From the NCBI GenBank assembly GCA_029706075.1, contig JAINUG010000304.1:569001-633000 (forward strand): a DNA stretch of 64,000 nucleotides, given 5' to 3'. Shown here piece by piece: positions 47,154 through 59,787 of this stretch (its first letter is position 1; each line of letters opens with the position of its first letter). Below the pieces are notes generated by a model, which was not told the origin of the DNA, ran no database searches, and saw only the letters and a list, made by a program, of their open reading frames with translations. Origin of the DNA: Aldrovandia affinis (Eukaryota > Chordata > Actinopteri > Notacanthiformes > Halosauridae). A program made the translations under genes and the position numbers.

Positions 47154-47334
47154 CTGCCTGAAATAGCATACCACGACCTGTACAACTACGGTTAATCAGC
47201 AGTCATATTTCACCGGGAAGGCTCAAAAGGCATTTAAAGGCCTTGAGGCTTACAAATATTTTGTGGCCAGTTGGGTGACCGGGATCGATCTATGGAAGGT
47301 GCCCAACAAGTCCTTGTTTTTGATCAGATCCAAG
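47154..47334 (+). pseudogene. Broken exon of a multicopy fish gene, probably transposon-associated
   Basis: Plus-strand translation gives LPEIAYHDLYNY (47154-47189), then a one-base frame change, then NQQSYFTGKAQKAFKGLEAY and KYFVASWVTG (47194-47334), ending at a perfect donor, AAG|GTGAGT. The pattern YLIN..SY.T...KA.K.LEAY.YF..GWV is familiar to me from multicopy uncharacterised fish proteins that carry SWIM-type zinc fingers and lie near transposons. The frame break suggests a relic. The family assignment is from memory and unsure. Confidence 0.35.
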
Positions 47335-47802
47335 GTGAGTTGTACTTTCATATCCCATGTCATTAACTAGCTAGCTTCAGTTTACTAGCCTGGATCCAGC
47401 CCCTGAATCGGACGATCAGACCTTTTCCTTTTTTTTATTTTATTCAGGTGATTTGGAATTGAATCATAGAATTATGGAATTATGGAACTCGAAAAAAGAG
47501 TAGAAGTGTGAGATTCAGGGGGCTGGATCCATGATAGCATTTTACACTTAGCTAACAGTTAGCCCCATTCCAGCTGTTGCTAATCACGGGCAGAATGGAG
47601 CATTTCGCATGCATACTGTGTGAATTCTGTGTGAGTGTTTGTTGTCCAACATTATTATTAATGCTAACCCTTAAGTACCCTGCAGTAGCAAATGATATAG
47701 CAGTAGATACATTGAAACCCGTCATTTAACCTTATTTGGAATGCTTTTCCAGCATAAATGTCCAAATGTGCAGTAGCTAATAGTGCTAAGTGGCTAGGCT
47801 AA

Positions 47803-47822
47803 GTTAGCTAACGTTAGCTAAC
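47803..47822 (+). repeat. 20-bp perfect palindrome
   Basis: GTTAGCTAACGTTAGCTAAC reads the same on both strands. Such AGCTAACGTTAGCTA strings are common in fish genomes. Confidence 0.8.
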
Positions 47823-47904
47823 TTACTCTACTCTTACTCTCAGGAAGGCCAACAAAACAAAACAATGAACAGGAAACCAGAGGTATGTCAGTTCACTTCC
47901 TGGG

Positions 47905-47995
47905 ACACTGACAAAATTCCCTCGAGCAAGGCACCGAACCCCTAACTGCCTCAGGGGCGCTGTACTATGGCTGACCCTGTGCTCGGACCTCTCTG
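47905..47995 (+). repeat. Fish interspersed repeat fragment
   Basis: CCTCGAGCAAGGCACCGAAC, CTAACTGCCTCAGGGGCGCT and GACCCTGTGCTCGGACC are typical of a dispersed fish SINE-type repeat 3' portion. No target duplication was identified. Confidence 0.5.
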
Positions 47996-49849
47996 GTGGT
48001 GTGTGTATCTAGGAGAGGTATGCGAAAGGATACATTCCAATTACCCTGTGTAAAAACTGTGTATAACATGGAAAATAAAGATCCTTATCCCTTAACGAAG
48101 TGTTCACTGCTAATTCGGCTAGTTGCTAGAGCTAGGTTGCAGATTCTTTCTCTTCAGTGCTGCCACCCATTTTTTTTTGCCCGCCTCTCTGCTTCAGCCG
48201 GGAGCCTGTAAAACGAAACGCCACTCTTCTGCCCATGTCTATTTGTGCATCCAAATGCAGACCACAAAATCACCATTTTGAGAAGTTTGCACACTTATTT
48301 TCGTGATGCTCGACTCGTTGCTTGTTTTCCAGTATGGCGTCCATTATCCAGTAACGTTTCATCGTCCAGTATGGCCAAGTAACATAATGTGGTCTGAAAA
48401 TGTCATTTGCACGTCCTCTATAGAATCTATTCCATCGTTCCTCGTTCGCAATAAATAGCATGCAATGGCACTGTTAACCACAAGGAACTGACCAAACACA
48501 AACTCCGTGTTGACAGAGATTTGACCGGACCCCCAAGATCATGTCAAAATTGGTTCATCCTAAACGTTGTGTGGAAATAGGGACATGTTCCTTTTACAAC
48601 CAAATTTTAACATGCGAACCCTTTGCAAATGAGGGCCAATGTGTGTATTTGGCATAACTGACAATGACTGTATTTTCCTTGGAAAGCATATCCATTCGAA
48701 GAAGGGTGGCAAAACCATGTTCAATAACCAAACCAGGTGTAGTTGACGTCACTAGATACAAATATGAACATCCGCATTCTTTATGCATCCATTAACAACA
48801 CAAAGAACTCCAACAAAATAGAAAACCCTTATACTACAAAAGGAACCAGCCAAAGAGCAGCTTGTCTGTGTTACCCGGCAGACCCATTGTCTGTCAGTTC
48901 ATCTGGTATCTGTGGTTTAGAATCGAGAGCGAGAGCATGGCAAACCACCGAGAGTACAACCAAGAGGTTACTTTCCCATCAATCGCATCCGCACAACACG
49001 GTCTGATGAGATGATTGAGCGGTTCTCAGGAGCATCTCATTAATCATTCAGCCCTCAGTGGGCCAATTCTGTTTGATGCAGTGCTTCAAGGTGGAGATGT
49101 TTACACCTGCGGCGATTCAACTCTGAGCACTGAGATAAAGCATCCCTCAACCAGATGATTCACATAAGAATAATACATAGAGTGATGTCACAATGAGGAA
49201 GGACAGAACAAATCATCTCTCTCTCTTACGCAAATGGAACCCTTAGCTACATACTCAAAACCAGCCCGCCGGACTGATCTGAAACTATATCTATAGACTT
49301 CATATAAAAGTATAAAACCATAATACATGTCTACAGCTTTAAGATTTGAAAGGCGTGTTTTGCCCTCATTTGACCAAAAATATCATCAAAATGGTCAAGT
49401 CAAACATTCCAGGGGTTTTCCACCATTTTTCAGAAACCAATCTGACTTTGCAGTCCCTGTTCCGATGATGAATTAAAGAAGGAGGGGACCAGGCCATGTT
49501 TAACACAATGAAATTCTCTATGCAGAAATGACAACAGACTTTCCACAGGGGGAAACGATTCAGGAGAATTATTTTTATCGGAAAAAGGAACTGAAACTAA
49601 GCATCTTTCACAAGGGGGTTTAAAGGAAACTTCTCATTGCTTTGCTTGGAAGAAGACTTACAGCATACCAGTGAAGTTCTCCAAAACCTCTCTACAGATC
49701 TTATTACACCAACTAGCGGGACAGCAACAATTCAGGTAGTATTAACATAGTTATATTCAGACCATTAAAGTATTTGACACTATAAATCACTTCAATGCAA
49801 TACAGGAAATAAATACTGTACTTAACTCAAACAAGGCTTGCCCTCTGCC

Positions 49850-49872
49850 AAAAAAAAAAAAAAAAAAAAAAA
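49850..49872 (+). repeat. Poly-A run
   Basis: 23 A residues, possibly the tail of an old retroposed insertion; no body identified. Confidence 0.8.
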
Positions 49873-50320
49873 GGTTGATCTCGGCTATAATTAACCGTGC
49901 AGTAAACATATGGCCCAGCGCTTTCTTGTTTGTGTGGAAATGCTAGCAAGGAGGAGGCCACAGGAATCTGAACGCATACTTGGCGCAGGAGGGGAAAATG
50001 AACGGTGAGGATTACGGTCGGTGCGCCGATGCAGGGCACTGGGATGTCTGGAGCTCGTGTTGGGAGGGTCGTCAGGGCCGGCACTCCCATTTCGCTGGCC
50101 ACTATTTTTAGGGGGACTGTTTACACTGGGGCCCGTGGGTTCGAGAGCAGGATCTCTCTGTGGCAGTGAGCTTCCAGGATTACACACACGGCAGGAGGGA
50201 GGCTGCTGGAGCACGCAGACAGAAATACACAGAGATTTGCAGGGTGCTCATTACCAGGGGGAGTGTCTTCTATCTGCAATCGCTGGAAGCCTTGTGAATG
50301 GAAAATGAATACTTTGATCT

Positions 50321-50368
50321 TTAGTTTCCATTCACAAGAAACAAAGGTTTCTTGTGAATGGAAACTAA
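50321..50368. repeat. Perfect 22-bp inverted repeat with 4-base loop
   Basis: The arm at 50321-50342 (starts TTAGTTTCC, ends CAAGAAAC) is perfectly complementary to 50347-50368, with loop AAAG. A third copy of CTTGTGAATGGAAA occurs at 50291-50304. Transcripts of either strand would fold into a near-ideal stem-loop. It is too short on its own to call a microRNA. Confidence 0.8.
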
Positions 50369-51379
50369 ATGTGAAGACACCTATGTAGCCGCTTGGTTTT
50401 CATTGCTTGATATAAAAAAATGAAAAAATAAAAGCATTTTGTATGTTAAGTTAATCTTAGAACTAGCTTTGAAAAGTTGCCAAAATCTGTGCATGGGGCG
50501 GTCATGACAACCCAATCAACTCGTTAAATTGATACAGACAGACTGCTTCTAGCAGTTAGGCCCACACCTTACCGCGTTGTGGAATCTTGAGACAGAACCT
50601 CGGGTCAAGGCTGGGCGTATTGAGTCCCAGAGATGGGGAATTGCCCTTTACGTTGAGGCAAGGCAACGCCTAAACGACAATCAGCAATGGTATACGCAAA
50701 CAAAATATTCAGCAACATCTATCAAAAACGTTCAACAATTCAACAGAGTTTACAGGATGACCCTGGGTAGTGCCAGCCTCTTCCTCCAAGCAACCAAAAG
50801 CCTAGGTCTACATCTCACAGGAAAGCACAACTGGCTTCGACGTGCACATCCCCTGGGGTCAGTTATTTCCGCGTAACACATCAAGGACAAGATCACTTCC
50901 TTCTCCACTCAAAATATTTTTAGCCGCTGCCAGACCCAGACAGCAGCCTGATAAATGAAATAATGATTGCATAGTGATAAAACAGAGACCTTGTAGAGCA
51001 GGGTCCTACAGGAGCTGCTCTTAGATTAATCTAATGAGAAATAATGGAGGTCCCACTGCACAGGAGGCTCAAAAGCAGAATGGCGCACCAGGCCTTCCCC
51101 TTTGCCTCTGTGATCGATGGAAGGGCAACTAGCAGGGCACCTTCTGGCTTTTAAGAGGGGCGGTCGAGTGCCTCCCACATCTGATCAAATTACTAATTCA
51201 ATCAATCCTGGGGACAGAAGGAGACCATGAGGCATGTGAGGCAAGCTGAATACGTCATCCAAGACCACCAAAACGTGGGAATTTGGTTATGATTATAATA
51301 TGCTTATACTCAGACACACGTAACTTTGAATAAATGGAAAGTCAGATAGGTTCCTCACCATTTCAAGCTTTGGGTGGAA

Positions 51380-51466
51380 CCCTACACGTGAGTAATTCGA
51401 TGTTTGCCATGATATCTGTTGACTCATCCAGAATTAAACCAATCACAGGGCTAATTTCACCAACGC
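51380..51466 (-). mobile_element. hAT-like transposase fragment
   Basis: Minus-strand translation VGEISPVIGLILDESTDIMA then NIELLTCRV. The 'GLILDESTD' block resembles the start of the hAT-type transposase core found in many fish ORFs. The surrounding frame is broken. It abuts the Tc1-like relic. Confidence 0.5.
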
Positions 51467-51534
51467 ATCAATATATCATCCATAAATGTGCAAGCGATTG
51501 CATCCTGTATCTTTCGCAGTTTATGTGTTACTTT

Positions 51535-52097
51535 ACTTTCTTCCCCAGAAGACAAGGTTTTGTGCTCATTACACAAGGGTGTGCATTAGCATTGGCCTTG
51601 GTTACAATGGCAGCCCTACCATAAATATCAGTTTTGTGAAGCTCACAACATTTGAGACTGGGTCACGGAGGTGTATATTCAGTTGTGGTCATTTTTGAGG
51701 CCTTTTTTTGTGGTTTTTAGCAACTATCCTGTTAAGTGTCTGTCTATCCCTGTCAGTGAGCTTTGACTTGTGACCACTGTTCCTGTTTCCTGATGCAGTA
51801 TTTCCTTCCTGGTGTATGCCGTCATAATTTGACACATCAAATCATTTAGCCATTTCTGTCACTGACACACCTGCAATTCGGGCATCAAATATCTGACCCC
51901 TTTCAAAATCTGAAAGATCTCTCATGTTGCTTTAGAAACTGACATATTAAAGTGTTGATTTTAAAACATCAACCACAGCAGAAACATAATGGTAATTAGT
52001 ATTGACATTAATATGAAACACATGTGTAGACTCCTTTTTAATTGCAGTTTAGTTCCTTCAGTCCTTTGGGGTTTCCATTATTTCATCTACCCCTGTA
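51535..52097 (-). mobile_element. Tc1-like transposon relic
   Basis: The minus strand starts with a Tc1-type end, TACAGGGGTAGATGAAATAA (52097 downwards, TA target). A broken transposase follows: start near 51945, RDLSDFERGQIFDARIAGVS with an in-frame stop soon after, then KSKLTDRDRQTLNRIVAKNH, HLRDPVS and FWGRK. This is the paired helix-turn-helix region of a Tc1/mariner transposase. The catalytic half and the other end are missing. Confidence 0.82.
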
Positions 52098-52513
52098 CAG
52101 GTGAGGAACCAGGAACAGGTGCTGGTAGCAGGTTACTTTTAGCCACACTTTTGTTACACTGATGAGGGGGAGAAAGTGGGTGAAAAAACCCCAAGGCAAT
52201 CCGCTGCAGTGGATGGTTTTGAATTTGTGCGGATATCCTTTTGCTTTTTTATTTTTATTTTGTTTTTTATTTTTAATACGTAGCCTGCATGGGGCCAACA
52301 CTTGGCTTCCGATTCATGTTTTAATCATCCATTTTAATTTGGACAGGGCTTTAAGGGCTTGACAGAGTGCACTGTCTGACACCACTCAACAACAGAGGGC
52401 GCCCCTCCAGGAACAAATCGGGACTTGTCACTCATATCTGAAGTGACACCAACTGTCACTTCAGAGATGAGAGAAATAACGAGAAGAAAGCCTTCATAAA
52501 ACAGGAACAAAAT

Positions 52514-52690
<177 letters not shown>

Positions 52691-53024
52691 GTTATTTTGA
52701 TTCCAAAAATCTGAGGTTGTCAGTTGAATCTTGTCCCTTTCCTTCACAGGCCACACTGCCATTGTTTACAACAATAAAGTCTGTTCCGCCACCCAGTCTC
52801 TAACAGATGGCTCAAGAAAACTGCCAATGCAATACACATTTCTTTCCTGTCAGCTGAGTCGACTGGTATTGACCAGTAGAGAATTCTTTCTCCGTCTGCC
52901 TCAATGCATTACATTTACACCGTGGCAACAAGACAAGGGTGTAGGCTACCGCCACAGAGCTCCCCGTTTACCTTATGTGGCCACGCTTCTCATTAAAAAC
53001 ACACATAAAAAGCAATGCAGCGTG

Positions 53025-53112
53025 ACAAAGCGCTTAGGGAATTGGATGCCGTTCCCTTGAGCGAGGTGCTAATACCGAACTGCTTCAGTAAACATCCAGC
53101 TGCATAAATGAT
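53025..53112 (+). repeat. SINE tail fragment, family of 58562-58732
   Basis: CTGCTTCAGTAAACATCCAGCTGCATAAATG closely resembles CAGTAAAAACATCCAGCTGCGTAAATG at 58684-58710. The head is not preserved. Confidence 0.5.
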
Positions 53113-56100
53113 CCATCGACCCAGGGGCGATGTCCATGGCCTGTATTTCAACTGCACACGGCTGGACACTTACTCAAACCATAGGTTCAGGATAAGAACC
53201 TTACCGGGGGTGCAAAAGCAGCCTGGGTTCAAACCCGAAACATTCCAGTGATAAGCCCCAATTCTGGATTCAAACCAAAAACGTTGCCGGCGATGAGCCC
53301 ATTGCAGGCCGTGAAGGACAAACAAATCCATGCAATCTACATGGATCGCCTTTGTACTCATAAATAATAAATGGGGTTTCAAAAGGCACTCTTCTCATTA
53401 ACTGCCAACCGGGGAGTAAGCCCTTAGAGCACTTCCAACAGTCTGCCCAAAGCATTTCAGTACCCCCGGGGCAAACAAAGGGAAACTTTTCCAGCTTAGC
53501 CCATACATGTAAAAGTGCCCTGAATGCTCTTTGCTCTGTAACGTTTCAAAGCCCTGCACAGTCAGTATAATATGAGGGTCACTGCTTATGCGGATGAAAG
53601 GCATTTAGCAGCGTAATCATGGTTCAGGAACAGCAATAGGTAACCTATTAAGAAGCTGGTTACCTGCACTTGGAACACACTCAGGTGTCCGGGTGCGGCT
53701 CCGACAAGCCAAAACACTAAAAGGTTTCTTTCCAGAACGGTGCGGACAGGGAGGAATTTCAATCGCAGGCCTGCCATCATGTGAAGATCCCACGCGTCCC
53801 TTCCTAGTACAGTGAACTCCAGAGATCGAGAGTGCATTTTGAATTTGAATATTTTCATATTCTACGACTCCCCAGATTGAGCATTCAAATAAGCCAACTG
53901 CTTTTTATACCCAAAGCATCGTATGAAACTCGAGTGCTTTCTGGGTAAATAATCACCGCAAAGTGGTCTGCAGTCAATTGCACTTTCAGGCATGGGGATG
54001 AGCAGAATCAGTGACTAGGGCCTATGTTGTCCTGCACAGCGCTATTAGGCCTAGGTTCTCACTCGTGAATATCGATAAGAAAGAATTCAACTTTGAAAGT
54101 ATTCAAATACCGATCCAATAGATTTTACTGATCTCAAAACTGCACTGAATATGGCCTAGGCCTACTCGCAACATTCTGTCTCCTCCCTCCAACGCTCCCC
54201 ATCAGGCCTTAATCCTCAGCAGACAGGACAGCAGGCTGCACTACGTCCGCACAGATGTGAGAATCAGCCACAGTGGAGGGAAGCAACCAGGCCAGGGGGA
54301 GGACGAAGAGCAGAGACAGTGCAAGGGTCTCACGCTCAAGAAAACGTGCAGAAATGTGACGTCGGTCATGCCCTTGTCACATGGCATCACATGGCACAGG
54401 TCTAGTGCGGCGTGAAACCACAGAGCGAGAGACGACTTTACCCATGCGGTGCGCAATGTTATTTCATTCATCTAATTTTGTTTGGTTATTAAGTGGAGTT
54501 GTGCGTTTACCTGTGACCTCACATTTACCTGTCCTGCCCCCTTGAGTACGTGTATTAAGCATGTGTATTAAGCATGTACGCACGTTCTATGTGGGAGGGG
54601 ACTAGTGAGCTCAGGCACGCTAACATTTTTACACACACACACCCGCAGACGCACACACATGCACGCACACACGCAGTTAAGAAACAGAAAATAGACAGCC
54701 CTAAAGAAATCACGGCTTCCTCTTGTCTTTGGATTGTGTGTCGCTGGTAAGTGGAATTGAATTTTTGCTTTGAAATCGCCACTACACAATATATAAAACT
54801 CACGCACCAGATTTAACTCATGTTATTTAAATGAATAAGTAAGTATACGATGGCCTATGTAGTCCTACATAGCCCCCCAAACAAAAAAAAAAAATCACAA
54901 ACTGATCAAAGTTGACAAGGAAACAGCTACAGTTTTTGTTTCAGTTGTATCCTGTATCAGTCGGTTGTCGAAGAGTTCAAAGGGCTGGAACAGGGAAGGA
55001 AGTGAGGGAGGTTTTCGCTTTCTTTCAAAGTTCTTCACAGACACAAAGCGGCAATCAAGGCCGAAATGCAATATTCTGACGCGCCAGCAGACAATCCCTG
55101 GGGAAACTGTGGCTTTATCCATTTAGTGTACAGTACGGCAGACCCTATGGCTGTTACTATGGCAGCCCCTGTGGGTGCCCCAAATGAAAAACAGCCAAGA
55201 GCCCAGTCTATGCAACGGAGGCCTTCTTAAGGAATATCAGAACTATCAGAATAACAGTAGAGACGACACAGCGAGGAAACATAACACTTAAAATGTATGC
55301 GAATTGATGCAAAATCAGATGTTTAGATGTTTCACGTTGTTTCACAACGAAGACACTGTGAAAGACTTGCTGGCATATGCTGCCTAATTTCGTGTGAGAA
55401 CGCTAATGGTTACAGTGTACTGTAGTCATAAAATGTCTAGCAATTAACATCTGTTGTGGTCTCATTGCTAGGAAAAACAATATTAATTTAACAGAATTTA
55501 AATAATTTAGCCGTAGACCTACAAAACGAAATATTAATTATATGCATGAACGTTGTCAAATTCGTTTTCTGTTATTCGTCTTGCAGAAATATTTCAAATA
55601 TTCAAAAACAGACTTGTGCACCATTTTGTTTTCCGAATATCTGAATAAATTCAGATAAGGTCTGAATTTCCCTGAATTTAAACAAGCTCCACAAGAAACA
55701 CTGAACTTGCATCTGGTTCAATGTTTTTGAATTGATGAAGCTTCTGGTTATTCACACCCACCACCTATAAACCCACACAGAGACACAGAGACACACAGAG
55801 ACACAAGACACAGACACAAGAGACACAGGAAAACACAATTTCCTACCCAGAAATTCAACTTCTGCCCTGCACATCAGGCGAGTCAAACATTTTCCATCGA
55901 TTGCAGCCCTGTTCCACTGACTTCAGACACAATGGGAATTCCAGGGGGTAAATGTTTTGTTTGCCATTTCAGTGCATGTCACTGACCACAGTTCAGACAC
56001 ACAAAGCCTAGCCAGCTCATAACCAATCTGTAAACCTTTAGCCTACATGCAAACCTTCTCCCTTCTCAGCAATGTACTGAACGGATGACACGTGACCGAT

Positions 56101-56639
56101 AGCAAAAGACAATGACGGATCTATTGCATTACCTTACCGTCCCACCGAGTGACCCCGGGAAAGGGCATATGACAATAACAGACACATGTATCTCAATGGC
56201 CTAACTCAAATGTCTCAAAGTGGAGCAAGAACAAACAGACGTCAATAGAACACACACGTCACAGGCACTGAGCAACCTCAGATGAACTTAAAAACTCAGA
56301 TGGAAATTGCATCGATACCAGAGACAAACTTTGAACTGCGTGCCAAATTCTTCAAACAGGGCTATTGCGCGCGACCAATTGTTCAGCCCCATTGAGCGAT
56401 TTTACACTGCTCCTGCAATGCAACACACACTGTTGGACTTGGGCCAGCACACAGAGGGGAGAGAAAAGAGGCATGCCATCTGCAGCACTCAGTCTCCCAG
56501 AGTGTGGCACAGCTGGCCAAATCACTCCCCTGGGATCCTGGGGTTCTGGGGTTCTGCAAAGGCCACTCGCCAGACCATTTGACCCACTGTAAAAAATGGC
56601 CTTCACTCTGTACGGTGCCCACTACTGGAGGGCCAGCAG

Positions 56640-56901
56640 CTGTCACACACAGACAGATTCACTGACACACAGACCGACTCATACTGACACACGCGCACAC
56701 ACACATAAGCACACACAAACATACAGACAGACAGATTGACACTGACATACACACAGACACAGACATAGACAGAGATTCACACTGACATACAGAGACCGAC
56801 TCATACTGACACATGAATGTGCGCACACACACACACACACACACACACGCACAAAGACACACACACGCGCACACAGACGCACGCGCACACACACACACAC
56901 A
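56640..56901 (+). repeat. CA/GACA-rich low-complexity tract
   Basis: Degenerate CACACA, GACACA and ACTGACAC units about 260 bp long. It yields long spurious frames on both strands. Confidence 0.85.
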
Positions 56902-57226
56902 GGGACCCTTCTGTTGTGGTAATGCTGTTTATTGCTCCGTTACTCTCCCCAGCGTGTCCTCTGTGACCTCATCCAGAGGCGCCTCCCGGATCACAAGACC
57001 TGAGGGCACCCCCCTGCTGCAACACCTCACTCACAGCACGGAGCCCCTCCTGCAGCCTCCACTGTCCATTAGTGTGCACCAATTACCCGCTTCATAGCTG
57101 CAGCTGAGCCTCTCAGAGACGAGAGCCCCTTAATGGACGCCGGTAGACCGTCAACTCCCTGAGTCCCACAGCGAGACTCCACATCTTCAGGGGGCAGATG
57201 TTTCACACAGCCACATGCACAAAAGC

Positions 57227-57345
57227 AGAAACTGGTGCGGTGCCCTTGCGGTTAGTGTCTGCCCATAAAACCGGAGGGTTGTGTGTTCAATGCCCAAGCA
57301 AGCATAGGCAAACTGTGGATTTTGGAAAAACCTTACCGTCTGTCA
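57227..57345 (+). repeat. Probable tRNA-like SINE fragment
   Basis: A GGTGCGGTGCCCTTGCGGTTAGTG box-A-like start and GTGTTCAATGCC as a degraded B box. The 3' limit is uncertain. Confidence 0.35.
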
Positions 57346-57555
57346 CTGCGCTTAGCTTTAGCATTAAAAAGGTGATCTGGGATTTTGACACCAGTAATAG
57401 ACTGATGTTTTGGATGGGACTTTTAGCCGCTTCACACCACAGACATCAGGACAAGATCTGAATCTGTGAACCAATCAGAAAATGGCTTGGATCACATAAA
57501 ATTGAGCCTCGGGTCCTTATATGGGAGTGGGATATCTTGAAAAGGAAAATGCATC

Positions 57556-57720
57556 TTAATACCGCACGCAGTCTAATGCTTCAAAAGTGAGTTTATTAAC
57601 TGCACTACAAAAACAACATTTTGACCAGGTACGTGAAGATGACATACCTGGTCAAAAGGTGTCTTGGTGGTGCAATAAATAAACTCACTTTGGAAGCATT
57701 AAACAGTGTGCAGGATATTT
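57556..57720. repeat. Long imperfect inverted repeat
   Basis: Arms at about 57575-57631 and 57645-57701 are complementary over most of 57 bp, with a spacer of about 13 bp. Each carries TAATGCTTC.AAAGTGAGTTTATT and TTTTGACCAGGTA. Weaker pairing extends outward to about 57556 and 57720. It may be two head-to-head copies of one dispersed repeat 3' end, or a foldback element. Confidence 0.75.
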
Positions 57721-58561
57721 TTAATTTTTCCAATTAGCCTTTTTATGTGTATAGCATGCCCCGCAATGACTCATTATCTCTAACTCAGGCTTTGAGTGCA
57801 TACGCACTGTATGGCTCTGGACCAGAACGGGACTCAAACCGCTGGTTTAGATCAGAGAGAGCAGCTGCAGTATGGAGCAATGAATGAAACTGACATCACA
57901 CGGAATACTGCTCATTAAACCGCATCCTGGTTAGCCTCCATGACTTCAGAGAACAGACAATTCGTTTTCTTTGTGGGCCCCGGGCAGCCAATAAGAAATA
58001 CCCACCCAGCAGCTGATCATTCGCTCCACTGTGAGTTTGGAAACTGTGACACCGTCCACAATCTGGACCCACAACTCATTCAAATATATATAGGCCTAGC
58101 CATTATGACTGATGAACAAAGCATGAATTTCTGATCAACGTATGGGTTTTACTCAATATTCATGTGACTGTTCTCATTCCTGGCAATAAGATCTGCCTGG
58201 GATTAAAAGCTTTGCTACTATACAATGACAACCAAGAGAAACAATCAGTAACTGCACAAAAACGATATATTGTGCTTTAAATGTCTTTCTCTAAAACAGG
58301 GCTGATAATAATGAATAATAATATTAAATTTAACTATGGCTGCAGTCAGCCTGCATTTACAGAGCCCTGTCAAAAAGGGCTGTAGGACAGTGTCATCATG
58401 GCAACCTGAACCTAATGGATTCATTTGCCTCCGGGGGTTTAGAAAACACAACACAACACAAGGCCCAATAAGCCTCTAAGCTTCGAGACTCACCAAGAGG
58501 GTAGTAAAGAGCACTGCCGCATTCTGGCTCTTTGGTCATTTCTCCACCTCAGCAACTAGAA

Positions 58562-58732
58562 GCATACAGCAGTGGCATATTGGTCAGGGAGCAGGACTTT
58601 CACCTGGATACTGCTGGTTCAAATCCCAAATGGGGCACTGCAGTCTCACCCTTGAGAAAGGGACTTATAACCGTATGTTTTGCCAGTAAAAACATCCAGC
58701 TGCGTAAATGGACTACGTAGGCTACACGCTAT
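58562..58732 (+). mobile_element. tRNA-derived SINE
   Basis: A tRNA-like head (GTGGCATATTGGTCAGGGAGC, B box TGGTTCAAATCCC) is followed by CACCCTTGAGAAAGGGAC and the tail CAGTAAAAACATCCAGCTGC. Same family as the fragment at 53025-53112. Confidence 0.6.
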
Positions 58733-59332
58733 AAGTAGTAGAACATGCCCTAGAAAAGAATGACTGCAAGGCACATTAATAATGTAATAAACAGGAGACA
58801 GACAGCTTCATGAGCGATCATCCTTTGAATCCTTTGGTTCCTGATTGATCGAAGAGGGAAGGGCTGTTTCCTTACTCAACAATTGAGCATTCTTAGTTAG
58901 CAGCCGGGAAAAAGCAGTGGCTATTAATTTTGAGAAAAAGAACAAGGTCAGTGTTAAAAAGAGACAGGCGTGCAAAAAAACAGGAAAAAGAGGATGTTTT
59001 GACAAGAGGAAGTTCCAGAAATAACTTCCTTTCTTCCAGCTGTGAGCCTAAAGTGACTCCTACAACACTTCATTTAATGAACAAAACCCACCACTTAGTA
59101 CCATTGAGTGAGACATGCAAGTTAGGCTAGCGAGTCCACAATCAACCACCGTGGATACTGGATGTTCTTTTGGCATGCTAGATGATACTGGATTGAACAC
59201 AAGGACTCATCATCCGTGGTTTGAAAACCTGAGAATAACTTCAAATATTTCCTCGATTGACAGGGCATTCTCAGTTTTTTTAACAGAAAATGGGGAAAAT
59301 GGTTCTGTGAAGTGCCCGTTCTCCACAGTGAG

Positions 59333-59787
59333 TGCGATGCCGCACCTTTTTTATAATTTATTTTAATTTTTTTTTATATTCGTTTCAGATTTTTTCCCGT
59401 TTTTCTCCCAATTTGGTAGCCAATTGCACCCTTTATTTATTTCGATTAAGCCTCCCCACATGGGTCCATCGCTCGACTACTTGAGGCAAGCCAATTCTCC
59501 ATAGGCAGCGACCTCCACTTTTCCTCCAAAACGGAACTCGCCCGCCCACCCACCGACGTTTTGGAGACTCCCTTTCCATGCTTCTCGGCGGACCCGAGCC
59601 GGCTCTCCTTCCCCCCTCCCGCTGGGGCGGACAGCCAAATGCCGCCCCTGTTCGGGCTGACGACCAGGGCCTGGTAGAGACGGGGGTTTTGAACCGCGTC
59701 CCTGACAGTCAGCGCACACCACACCGGACCAGCCAAAGTGTGGTGCGTTAGAGCGCTACGCTATCCGCCGCTGCGATGCCGCATCTT
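59333..59787 (-). mobile_element. Complete tRNA-derived SINE, minus orientation
   Basis: The body at 59349-59771, read on the minus strand, starts with GCGGATAGCGTAGCGCTCTA, has a B-box-like GGTTCAAAACCC and GC-rich middle, then TGGCTACCAAATTGGGA and an A-rich 3' end at the left. It is flanked by 16-bp duplications TGCGATGCCGCA(C/T)CTT (59333-59348 and 59772-59787), one mismatch. Related in its middle and tail to the SINE at 34147-34538. Confidence 0.82.

Noticed and set aside
49827-50214. Minus-strand frames of 91-107 codons as a 5' exon of epb41l3
   Set aside because: No in-frame join to exon 1 is needed because its start codon is preceded by UTR, and no donor of clear quality was found.
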